Origin: Cryptomeria japonica
Lineage: Eukaryota > Streptophyta > Pinopsida > Cupressales > Cupressaceae
Direction: 5' to 3'
Assembly: GCF_030272615.1 (NCBI RefSeq)
Contig: NC_081407.1
Location: 267,291,574-267,355,573, forward strand
DNA: 64,000 nt
Position 1 is the first letter of the stretch; each line of letters starts with the position of its first letter. This document shows positions 22,357 to 32,494 of the stretch, piece after piece. The position numbers were made by a program, and so were the translations under genes. The notes under the pieces were generated by a model. It saw nothing but the letters and a program-made list of their open reading frames with translations. It searched no databases and had not been told where the DNA came from.

Positions 22357-24068
22357 ACTACACTTTTCAAAATATTAGATTTTAAATATACAACTACTTG
22401 TACCTACTCAACTATAGGTTGTCTCCCTTAATTAGAATTTAACTTTGAGATGATCTAACCTATTTTTTGTGTCAATTTATTTACCATACCTTGTAAATTG
22501 TTTGAAGATGGCTCACTTTGTTAATAAGACTTTTATTATGTAGCTGTTCTCTTATATTAGTCAATATTTTTGCATCTTTGTCAAATGCATCTATCTTCAT
22601 ATTAAGGCACTCCTTTTTCTTAGTCAAAGGAGCGAGGTCAAACTTTGAATATTGAGGTAATATGTTTTGGATTTGCTTTGCTTAGAATGTCTTTGATGTA
22701 GTAATAAGTCTATAAATGGGTTATTATTACATGAATTTGACTTACAACATTTTCTTATCCTAATATTATCATCACTCACTCTTAAATGTTGATCTTGATT
22801 TCTAGATCTCTCTTTTTTCATCCTAGAATGAATCCATGGGTGCAATGTTGATCAAAATCATTTTTGTATTTACAGACATTAATTCATTCACTTGAAACCA
22901 TGCTAAAAGATTAAAAAATTATTACATAACATTATTATAAAGGATCCATAACATTATAATGATAGAATATATCATCTTAGACATACCTGCATGTTTCTTG
23001 GTTGTCTTCAATCAATTTTCTAAAGGTGTTCATCCATTTACAAAGAAGTCTTATTGAGGAGAATATGACCTTTTCTTTGCGAGTTACCACACAATGTTTG
23101 TAAACACTAGTTTTCTAGATGTAGATCACAAACACACACACTACTAGTCTCTAGACGTTAGAAGCGGAAAATGTATCGATTCTGCAAACCCAAGTTCAAT
23201 TTTGTATGTAGATTCACATCAACAAAATCTCATAAAGATTACCTTTGAACTCACAAAAGTGAAGCAAACAAGTTCATAGTCAAATTCTTGGTTATTCCAT
23301 AATCATTTAGCAAGTTCTAATTTTCTAATACCACACTAATTTGATCTCTGACATCTATCATTGTGATATCTTCATAATATCTAGAACTAAGTAACATTGC
23401 ATGAATTTATTTAATTTACATATTAATAATAACATTAACTACATTATATACATGAGTCTTAACCCATAATCCTAGAGTTTATTATTATTTAATTAATCAC
23501 TCTAAATAAATTGTAGTGAAATAATTTATTCTCATTTAAATTTTATTTAGACTTTATAAAATTTAAATACTTATGATGAATTTCATATTACTTACACTAA
23601 AATATAATTTACTATTTAATTATATATATATTAAATATTATATTAATTTTATCAATTTAATATAAATTTTTATAAAAATATAAAAAATAATATATTTAAC
23701 ATCTAAATTTAATAAATTTTTATACTTATGGATATTGTTTCAATGGAAGGTTTCACATGGTTGCTTAGCTTATTTTCTTTAACAAATATCGTTTAAATCC
23801 TTTAGGAGCCCTTGTAGAGCTCCTCTCCCAAGACTTATTTTAGTGTTTTGTTTATTTTAAGTCATTGTCAAATGAATGACATATGTATGTGTTTATTTAT
23901 TAAGGAAAAAAATTTGAAGGTAAAATCTGGAGGGTATATAAAAGGTGTTAAAAGAAAATGTGTAGCCATGAGTATAATTTTAGCTTTCAATTTTTTCATG
24001 GTTTTTTTTTAAAGTTACAATGACTCTACTATTAGGGAATAGGGTCTATCTTAATATTTTAAATAATA
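22357..24068. other. Spacer between the inverted-repeat arms
   Basis: AT-rich, especially 23400-23720. No transposase, RNA gene or LTR recognised; the small open frame at 22624-22845 (minus) has no known features. Confidence 0.4.
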
Positions 24069-24360
24069 TAATATTATTAGTTGTGAAACGACGTTCAATA
24101 GTTGAACATCTAATATTAATGATTGAATAAAATCTGTTCATTAGATCCAAAAAGCAACAAATAATGTGATGTCACATTAACACACCAACAAAAACACAAC
24201 TTAATGTACAAATATTGGTTCCTAATGTGCAACTATTGGTTGGACTATTTTTCCTTTTTTAGATTGATTGTGATACCTCAACTAAAAAACATACTATTGA
24301 TATAAATTTGATAAATCATAATGATGGTGGAACAAAAAATATAAATTATAAGCACTCCTA
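24069..24360 (-). repeat. Right arm of the long inverted repeat
   Basis: Reverse-complement partner of 22081-22356. The outer edge is blurred and tails into AT-rich DNA. Confidence 0.6.
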
Positions 24361-24430
24361 ACTCTATTTTTGAGTTCCAATATTACATCTAATTGTCATT
24401 TACCAATAAATTTAAGATACACCCTTATCC

Positions 24431-25602
24431 TGTTAGCAACAACCAAGAAGAAAGACTAAGAGTGGGGGTGAATCAGTCTTCACCAGATCAACAAATTTAA
24501 CTACAAAAATAGTCTGATAAATTTCAGCAAATTGAAAGCACAACACACAACACCAAGATTTTTGACGTGGAAAACCTGGCGGTGGGAACCTTCCCACGGT
24601 AAGATGATACTTTGCATTAGTATGTGAAAATATTACAATGGAGAATGCAAAGGCATTCAAGCACACTGCCTAGAGCTCACTACTCAAATATAATGGCCCG
24701 ATGGATACAACCCTCAAGGAAGTCTCATTGACTTACAATAAGATTCAGATTACAATTCAGAAGAGATGAACTAAAAGAATAACATCTCTGAATGCCTGAT
24801 TACAGTTTCGATTAAGCACAACTGCATGCTCTGCAACACCAATCTCTCTTCAATCTCAACACTGAAGGATACATCTCTTGTTCACACATACACCACTCTT
24901 TGATAATGCAAACACAACATCGACACCTAAATTACATGAATATATCACCTATATATACAATCCATCAACTTTGATAACAAGGTCAGCTAAACCCTCAAAC
25001 CTCAATTACAAACTTACATCACACAATACAAAGATCGACCACCAGACCAATACAATGATTTACATGACATAACATGGACCTAATTCAAATTTCCAAATGC
25101 TCAACTCCACCAGAAATCACGCCAAGATCAACCGCAACACACTACACCACCAGGAAAATGCATAACACGAAAATCATCGCCGGTTGATAGAAACCATCAA
25201 AAAATCGCACAACGATCAATGCAGATCGACAAAGAAAATAGGACATGACTAGGAAACACCAACAAACTCATTAGAATCATTAGTAACAACTGCACTGACA
25301 CCACTTATCAAATCTTCATATGTCAACGTCTGAAAGCTCATGAATACAACTAATTAGCAACTGTCACGAAGAAAGATAAATTGTGGAGCACCAAATCATG
25401 ATCCATCTGAAATGAAGATACACAAGACCATCCCAAACAATATACCAGAATATCAGCACAAGATCTGATCACACCGGAATATACCAGAGGAAATACCGAG
25501 CTCTGCAAAACAGTGATCAGCAAAACAACACTACAAAACCGGATCGTAAGATCTTCCCAATCTGCAATCACCACAGCAATACACAGGAATATGTTTGTCA
25601 CA
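24431..25602 (-). mobile_element. Solo LTR, Copia-like, minus strand
   Basis: Edges are TGTTAGCAAC on the left and GTTTGTCACA on the right, the TG...CA form of an LTR. Reading the minus strand, the 3' part contains a CCACCGCCAGGTTTTCCACG-like block and GATTCACCCCCACTC near the end, the same arrangement as in the other Copia LTRs of this window. No internal region or partner LTR is present and no clear target duplication was found (TATCC against ACCCT). Confidence 0.65.
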
Positions 25603-26959
25603 ACCCTCCTTTACCACTTTTTAATTTGATACAATTCTATTATATTTTTGGTTGAGCTATTAAAAATGATTGAATAAATATTATAAAAGAATAAAAATGG
25701 ACACACACACACACACTTGGAGAATATAATTCAAAAGGCATTATTTTTATTTTTATTTTCCCACTCTCAATTATGGCACATGTTGTAGGAGGAATTAGAA
25801 GCTTCTAGAGGAATCTTCAATGCCTTGCATGTAACTCCCCCACTAGATTTTTAATCAATTTGCATGAGTCGAATATTGGAAAAGAATCTCATTCTTAATT
25901 AAATCCTCTTGATAGTGGAATTAAGGGATTTTCCCTATATATTGTATGCAAGTTCTCAAAAAAGGGAGTTGATTATGTTTTGAAGAAATTTTCCAAGTTT
26001 CCTTGTTGTTGATAGTAGGATCTCTTTGGTAGTCTCATTTTCGTTGTAGGAATGTTAAGTTGTTCTTGAAGATTTCTCTCAAGTTGCAAGGAAGGATCTA
26101 AAAGGGATAGCTAGAAGATTGGAGAGGATTCAACTTCGAGCTTCGATAAGCTAGGTTCTCTTCTTTTGTCATCTCTCATTTACATATGAGAAATTTGTGT
26201 TATCAAAATATACAGCTTCTAAATTATTAGATTGTAAATCTTTTCTTCTTATTTAGGGATAAATATTGATAAAAGTATTTTTTGTATAATGAATGGAAAT
26301 GATAGCTTTATCATTTATTTAATTTCTCTTTAGAAAATATATATCAGATCTTGCTTTGCTTTTCCAAAAAAATTTAGATCTGTGCAAAAATCATATTTCC
26401 CTTATTTAAAATTCTTTTTCTAAGATTAAAAATCTTCTCTGGGTGATTAAATGATAACCATTTGTGTATGAATCTTGTCCTTGTTATTCTTCTCTTAAAT
26501 TCATTACTAGATTGGAAATCTGAATGTAAATCTCATTTCTTTAATTAAATCTTACTTCCCTGTGAATAATCTTACCTCTGTGCGAATACAAGTTTGATCT
26601 TCTGCATATAAAGTTATTTAAATATTTTTTCTTTTTTTCCTGTGAGTAAAATCCATTTCTCTCTCTCTGAATGAAGATTTGATAATAAATCTTAATTCCT
26701 TATGAGCAGTCTTGCTTCTCTATGAATAGAAAATGTCTGATAATAAAATATAAATCTCATTGTATTCATTATTCTCTATGAAAAATGAAATATAAACCTC
26801 TCTGTGAATATTAGTTCTGTACATTGTTGAAACAATTTAGTTTTCTGTGTTATTTCATCCCTGTGAATAAATTCTTATTCTCATTTGTTTTACATTAACA
26901 TCTCTATTACACGTATATTTGTTCATATATTTCTCTTTGTGCTTAAATAAATTGAAATG

Positions 26960-26961
<2 letters not shown>
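25603..26961. other. Intergenic DNA with loose CTCTGTGAATA reiteration
   Basis: No coding content recognised. Between about 26430 and 26880 a motif like CTCTGTGAATA recurs at irregular intervals (for example 26571, 26807 and 26868), suggesting an old decayed minisatellite or LTR segment. Confidence 0.4.

Positions 26962-27011
<50 letters not shown>
26962..27011. repeat. (AT)n microsatellite, about 50 bp
   Basis: Uninterrupted AT dinucleotide run. The apparent Tyr-Ile open frame across it is an artefact. Confidence 0.95.
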
Positions 27012-27013
<2 letters not shown>

Positions 27014-27075
27014 ATTGAAATTTATGCAAAATAATTTACATGCGAACCAGTGCAAAAAAAACTGTAGATTAAAAC

Positions 27076-27252
27076 TTCGCATGGAAAAATGGGCCAACGC
27101 AGGGGGTGGGCGAAGTTATTTCCGCCGCCGGGAAGGGTACCCCACTACCCTGCGGTTACGGTAGTGCCGCAGGGGAGTGGTACCCTCATCACTGTGGGCC
27201 TGCTTCCGCAGACCCACAATGGTGATGGGACCTGTGGGCCCCACTCCCACTT
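27076..27252. repeat. GC-rich cluster of three inverted repeats
   Basis: A GC-rich island in AT-rich DNA with three successive foldbacks. The first is AACTTCGC (27076-27083) with GCGAAGTT (27110-27117). The second is GGGTACC...ACTACCCTGCGG (27136-27156) with CCGCAGGGGAGTGGTACCC (27168-27186). The third is CATCACTGTGGGCCTGC (27188-27204) with GCAGACCCACAATGGTGATG (27209-27228). The stems are near perfect. The function is unknown; it may be the end of an unrecognised transposon or an RNA-forming hairpin set. Confidence 0.7.
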
Positions 27253-27379
27253 GCCTTTCCTTTCTTTTTTTTATTTAAAAAATGCCACTATAAATTTAAT
27301 TCGTGGCGATTTGGAATTTTTTAATTTTTTTTAAAAGTCCAAATTTTAGTTTAATAAAATTTAACTTAGGTAATTTCAA

Positions 27380-27525
27380 AATTTATCATCCTTAGTAAAA
27401 TTTGTAATAATTAATTAATTTTTTAGCAATTTTCTCATTGTAAATTAAATTGTATTAAATTTTATAATATCCTTAGTGAAATTTATAATAATTATTTTAT
27501 TTTTAGTAGTTTTCTAATTGTAATT
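27380..27525. repeat. Diverged ~81-bp tandem duplication
   Basis: AAATTTATCATCCTTAGT...GTAATAATTAAT (from 27380) recurs as AATTTTATAATATCCTTAGT...ATAATAATTATT (from 27458), followed in both by a TTTTTAG-AGTTTTCTMATTGTAA block. Confidence 0.65.
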
Positions 27526-28051
27526 TTATAAAAAACTACTTAGGATTCATTGGGTCACTTAGTTGACATTTTGGACTCCTTAAAAGCAATTAATTCATAT
27601 TAATATGATTTGAACCAAATGTCTAAGCTAATTGCTATTTTTTGGGACTAGTGACTTTATAAGTGATTATTCTCATGGTAGAAATCAACACATTGCTTAA
27701 CCTACATGTAACTTACACTATCCTTGCTTCATGCGAAGTACTTATACATTACTTGCATTATTGATGACAAAGTTACATTTTCTTCATCTTCATGCAAGTT
27801 ACACATTAATTATTATTATACAAGTTTCATAATCATAATTATTATGCAAGTTATATTTCAAGTTTTGAATATTACATAATTTAGTTATGGTTTTATTCCA
27901 TGAGGTTCATCAAGTAGGTGTTTCAATTAATTAAACTTTGCAATGCCCAATTATGTACATTCAATTCATAATTATTTTCAAGCATGATGTTTTTTATAGC
28001 TTCTTAATTAGAAAACTAAATAAAGGAAGTCGAAAAACCAAAACCTAGAAG
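27526..28051. other. AT-rich intergenic DNA
   Basis: No gene or defined repeat seen; this is the left flank of the chromovirus solo LTR. Confidence 0.4.
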
Positions 28052-28270
28052 TGTTCAGTATATACAGTGCCTCTGGGTCACGCTTACGGATAATGTCGTC
28101 GTGTTGAATTACTGCACTTAACGCCTAATAAAGCTGCATCAACGAAGTCTGTGGCATCGTCCCTATAAATCATCGGGGATTAATAAGGGACACTTGGAGG
28201 TTAAAATCCAAGGGGCGAGTAATCCCCCTTGGATCGATAATCTAATAAGATAGTCTTTAAATGATTTTAC
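28052..28270 (-). mobile_element. Chromovirus solo LTR, 3' part (split)
   Basis: Remaining 3' portion, in minus orientation, of the LTR whose larger part is at 41417-42354. A 13.1-kb Gypsy insertion separates them. Joined at the TTTAC duplication, the two parts make an LTR of about 1.15 kb. The left edge (TGTTCAG at 28052) is a guess based on the TG...CA rule, and no target duplication with 42355 onward could be confirmed. Confidence 0.6.
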
Positions 28271-29753
28271 TGTTAAGTCACAAATTTGCACCCTACTAAA
28301 CTATAAGTTTATCAATCTGACCTAACATGGGATTCACTTCTACATGTGGGCAATGCATAATCTGAAATGAAACCTCTGGTTCCTAGGCCGGTTCCTATTG
28401 GATAATCACCTGATACTCCCTAATACTAAATTAACTTTGCAGGGCAAAGGATAAGAATTGAAGAAAAGGAACTTAAAACTGAACTAAACTTAACTATAAC
28501 CTGGTGATACACCAAAATGTGAGAGATAAACGATAGAAACTGATCTAAGTCTACAATATTCTACTTTAACTGATAAACACTTCTTTCCTGTATAAGTTTG
28601 CATAAGTGTTTCATAATAAGGTCCTGAGATGAACCAATGATGAAGAGTAATTTTTTGCTCAAAAGTTTTGAAACTCTTAAACACATATTATGACCTGCAG
28701 ACATACACACGTTCCTATATCAAGGTACTATCTGAGACAAGTAAACAAGGAGCAATATAACTCACAAATTTAGTTTCATCAATCATGCTTGTACACAAAA
28801 TATGGAAAGAAAACAAGGCTTGATTCCATAGAATAATGCTCCAAAAGATGCTGTTACATATAAAATATCTCTAAATCTGAGTTACAGAATCCGTGCAAAA
28901 GAAATGCTAAGGACAAGAAGCTGTCTTCGAAAACACTCTCTTGCATAAATCTGAACTGTTCTGAAATCAAGTGTCCCAAGACACTAAGTACAAAACCTCT
29001 CCAACTTATTGGGTCGGATGCAAGAAAAGGGCCTCAAAAAGAGGAGTCTAGAAGACACCAAAAAGGGCTACAAACATGGAAAAGTCTTCTTCAATCAATA
29101 ACCAACCCAACAGATCACTAGAAACGGCCTCAAAAAGCTCAACCAAGTAATAAAAGCTCCCTAAAATGATGAAAAAATCCAAACTCGACCCTTTGCCTAA
29201 AAGTGCTCCAACCTCCCTAAATTCACTCCATTTGATTTCAAACAACCTCATGTTCCTATTAAAATGTTCTTTTCTCCAAAATTATCTCAACTCTTTTTGA
29301 ATATTTCCCAAGTAGTCATGAATACTCCTATATGCTCTCCTTATGTCTCCAAACCGAAAAGGCTCCTTCAATGGTAGCCTTATCTCTCCAAAATTAACTC
29401 ATCCTTCAAAATTAAGTCAAAAGACTTAGTCTCCTTTTAGCACATGGATACACCTTTTACACTTTAAATAATAATAATACTTAATTACAATTTACAATTA
29501 TATTGTAATTAAATACTTTTTACAAAATGATACAAGCTTAGACAAAGAAAGAAAACAAAATATAAAAACAAAACATACTTGATAATATCAATGCTTAATG
29601 AAACATTTAAACATTGATATCACCAAATATATTTTATTAATGCTTTTTTTTTTGTTTTCTTTGTCCAGAAAGCCCAACGGACTTGAAGGAAAAAAATAAA
29701 ACTTACAAAGGGCTTCGTCATAACCCTAAAAGCTTATACTCTTCCGCATTGAC

Positions 29754-30023
29754 TTAGTCTTTCATTTTGCAAAATGAAGAAAACACCTGGAGAAGCTTTT
29801 CGAGGGTTTGAGACCCCAAGGTGCCGCCATTGCTATTTGGATTTCTATCGCTTTGTGAAGTCTTTTGATGAAGTTCTTTTGTGTTGCTACCGCCATTATG
29901 AGTTATTTCTGTATCCGCCATTATGAAGGTTTTTTGAATGAAAAATATGTATTTGCTACTGGTGCTGCCGCCCAAAATGTATTTGATTGCAGTCTTCGAA
30001 CAATCCAGGTCGCCACTGTGCAT
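29754..30023 (-). pseudogene. LTR-borne small reading frame, truncated copy
   Basis: 89 codons, the 3' LTR counterpart of the 101-codon frame at 39739-40044. A TAA replaces the Tyr codon after FCKMKD and cuts off the tail. No known domain. Confidence 0.35.
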
Positions 30024-30758
30024 TTAGACTTTTTCCTGAAGGCATGCTGAAGTTTTCTTCTCTTAAATACAAGTCCCATTTTCTACAGGTATGAAGCCTT
30101 TGTGAAATTTTAATAAACACTTGCTCTCTTGAGTGAAACGGCTTCTTCTTGCTTTATTTTCTATTAATGTGCCATTGATGGAAGTACGAAGAGGGTTTTT
30201 ACTGCGATACATCTGCAAATATTCCTTGACATTTCAAATCTGTGTTATATTTTATGTTGGAAACTTCAAAATTTTCCCAAACCTGATGTTTCCTTTCGAT
30301 ATAGTTTTGTTTAATGATATTGACAAAAGAAACAACTAGCTACAATTTTTTGGTTGAGAGAATTTCTATTTGAACATGTGTTCCTTATGTCTCCTGACTA
30401 TGCATTTTGATCTTATGTAAAAATGAAGTTTGAGCATGGGCTCGTGACACTCATTTCATTACCAGTTGATTCTGATTTCATTGAAGTTTGCTGTTGTTTC
30501 CTGTTCATAAAATATTTCAGATGCTCTCTTTCTATACCAATCTGTTGCATTGAATCATTTATCTTCACTATGTAGCATTGACTTTTCAATACTGTAAGGT
30601 TTCACATTAGAATAATATGTACCTTAAAATAGTTTATCCATTAATGCTTTCTTTTTATACATATTAGGAATAGTAAAGTAAAAGGTTTCATATTAAAACA
30701 AATATGTCCCTTTGATACTTCAGTTGGTTTCTTCATCATTCCATTTTGATATTCTGAG

Positions 30759-30839
30759 ATTAGTTACTCTAAAGGGTATGTCGGGCTGATACCCAAAGGG
30801 AGCCTCGGTCAGGGGCACATACCAATTAGAGTAACTAAT
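30759..30839. repeat. 81-bp foldback inside the LTR (3' copy)
   Basis: ATTAGTTACTCTAAAGGGTATGT-type arm pairs with ACATACCAATTAGAGTAACTAAT, giving a stem of about 23 bp with two mismatches. The 35-base loop is GC-rich and contains GCCTCGGTCAGGGGC. The arms are identical in the other LTR (40780-40860); the only two differences fall in the loop. Confidence 0.8.
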
Positions 30840-31394
30840 TATCTGCATGTGAAACAAACACATTAGCATAAACATTTCTTTCTCCTGAAGCAGTGATTTG
30901 TGTCTTTATCTTTCCTGCTCTTTCGAAACAGAAATAAGATAGGATATGATAATGGTACATTGTAGGATAATCTTTCATTGCTTAGATCTGTTGGATCTGA
31001 CACCTCTTCTCTTTTGTGCAGGAAAGCAGGGTTTGTTCAGAATTTGAAGATCGAGAAAATAGTCATAAGGGCAACGGGACAGCCAATAACCAGTCAAAGC
31101 AACCCAAAACAATGACTGGTTATCCTTACACTCACTATTTGATTCTATCCTTTTCTGTTTTGGATATGTAGGAAAGATAGAAATGCTAAGCTCACGGCTT
31201 GTGTGAGGTTTTAAGGAATTCAGTGCATGTATAAATATGCTTCAAATGCATGAACTCAATTTGTAATCTATCATTGTTCAATAAAAATGAAAATACTTTT
31301 TAAAGCAGTGCAATGTACCTTCTGTAAATGCAATCATTTGATAAAAATGTATCCTTTGGCCGAAATTACATGGGTAATGAAATTTTAGGTAACA

Positions 31395-31966
31395 TTTTGG
31401 CGACTTCTACTGTATGTATGCCTGCTATACAGGAACCAGTAGCCTTAGAAATCCATTGGGCAGTGAGTCTTTTAGGAACAACTTTGGACTAAGGTAAATA
31501 GCTGAGATAAAATAGTGTAAGATAAAATTCTAAGTGCAGATTTATGGCTCTGGATAGCTTGGCTCCCCTATGCCGAGGGATAGGTGTATACTCAGAATCT
31601 TGTAGTGGACTGTTTTGTTTGAGCTATCTATCAGATTTGGATATTTACAACAACAACTCGTGTTCAAAACACTTATTGAAAACAGGGAAACTAAAAGTTA
31701 GCTAGACATTAGAGATACTAATAATAGGCAAGGTAGTATGAAGTAAGAGGGCTGGGTAATGAGGTTTTTAATTATGTATGTATGTTGAGTACACTCCAGC
31801 ATATATAATGCAGAATTTGATTACACAACCCTCTTAGTTTGTATGAATGTACTACTATTAGTATCCCTACTACCTAGTTAACTGCTAACTGTGCAACAAC
31901 ACTTAGGAGCACCAAAACTAAAAGTAAATAGTGCAGCAGCACTTTATTCAACCACTAATCTATTAA
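31395..31966 (-). other. Region between integrase and 3' LTR
   Basis: About 570 bp with no envelope-like frame and no clear polypurine tract. The plus strand directly after the LTR reads TTTTGGCGACTTC, which looks like a Gypsy primer-binding site in the wrong orientation. Confidence 0.5.
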
Positions 31967-32401
31967 TTATAAAATAGGATAGACCTCAAAACAAGGTTTG
32001 AGGTGAATACCGTTTACTGGTAATGGCAGATTTTCCCCTTCCAGTGTGGCCAGCTGAAAAGCATTGTGTTCCTTGCATTCTGTGATGACAAATGGACCCC
32101 CCCAAAATGAATCAAACTTGGTGTGCTTGCCTGGTCTGCTCTTGAGCTCATCCCACTTGAGTACAATATCTCCCACATTGAATTCCCTGGCTCTAGCTTT
32201 CCTATCAAAGCTCTTCTTCACCTGCAACTGTTGAAACTCCATTGTTTGTCCCGCCTTTCTCCTACTTTCCTCCAATTCCATTAACTGTGCATAACGCACT
32301 TGCATAGGATCTTCTTCCTCAAATAGCACCATTTGAGTGGCCATATCTAGTGCTAGCAATTCTGTTTCTATTGATAACCTTGCTTCCTTCCCATATACCA
32401 A
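31967..32401 (-). pseudogene. Tat-like integrase C-terminal segment
   Basis: 144 codons in the same frame as the upstream pol block. It opens LVYGKEARLSIETELLA, the usual segment after the integrase core, and contains REFNVGDIVLKWDELKSRPGKH followed by FDSFWGGPFVI, the GPF/Y module that aids DNA binding. There is no chromodomain, which fits a Tat lineage and not a chromovirus. It is cut from the rest of pol by two stops at about 32402-32404 (CAG to TAG) and 32492-32494 (CAA to TAA). The protein end, HLKPCFEVYPIL, is followed by a natural stop. Confidence 0.9.
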
Positions 32402-32494
32402 CTAATAAGGTGAATTGCCAATAATTTGCTTTGGTGTGATTTTGTCCACCCACAAGGCTGCCTTCAGCTTTGAATGCCAATCACGCTGATTTTC

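Larger units (their letters stand above)
22081..24360. mobile_element. Candidate DNA transposon or foldback with ~280-bp inverted repeats
   Basis: The left arm (about 22081-22356) and the reverse complement of the right arm (about 24069-24360) align over most of their length. Shared blocks include TTGAGGTATCA, TTGTACATTAAG or TTGCACATTAGG, GGTGTATTAATGTTACATCACA and TTTCATAACTAAT. Similarity looks like 70-75%, so it is old. The 1.7 kb between the arms has no transposase. Exact ends and target duplications cannot be defined. Two inverted copies of one repeat would give the same picture. Confidence 0.5.
28271..31394 (-). repeat. 3' LTR of the Tat-like element
   Basis: Plus-strand edges are TGTTAAGTCACAAATTTG and AGGTAACA. 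It aligns with 38291-41416 almost without indels. Differences cluster: none or one substitution between about 28893 and 29690, against about 49 between 29690 and 31394. It contains an 81-bp foldback (30759-30839) and the shortened copy of a small open frame (29754-30023, minus). Confidence 0.95.

Noticed and set aside
27987-27991. ATGTT as the target duplication of the chromovirus solo LTR (matching 42355-42359)
   Set aside because: It would make the LTR end without CA and 60 bp beyond the best edge; the left boundary is therefore left uncertain.
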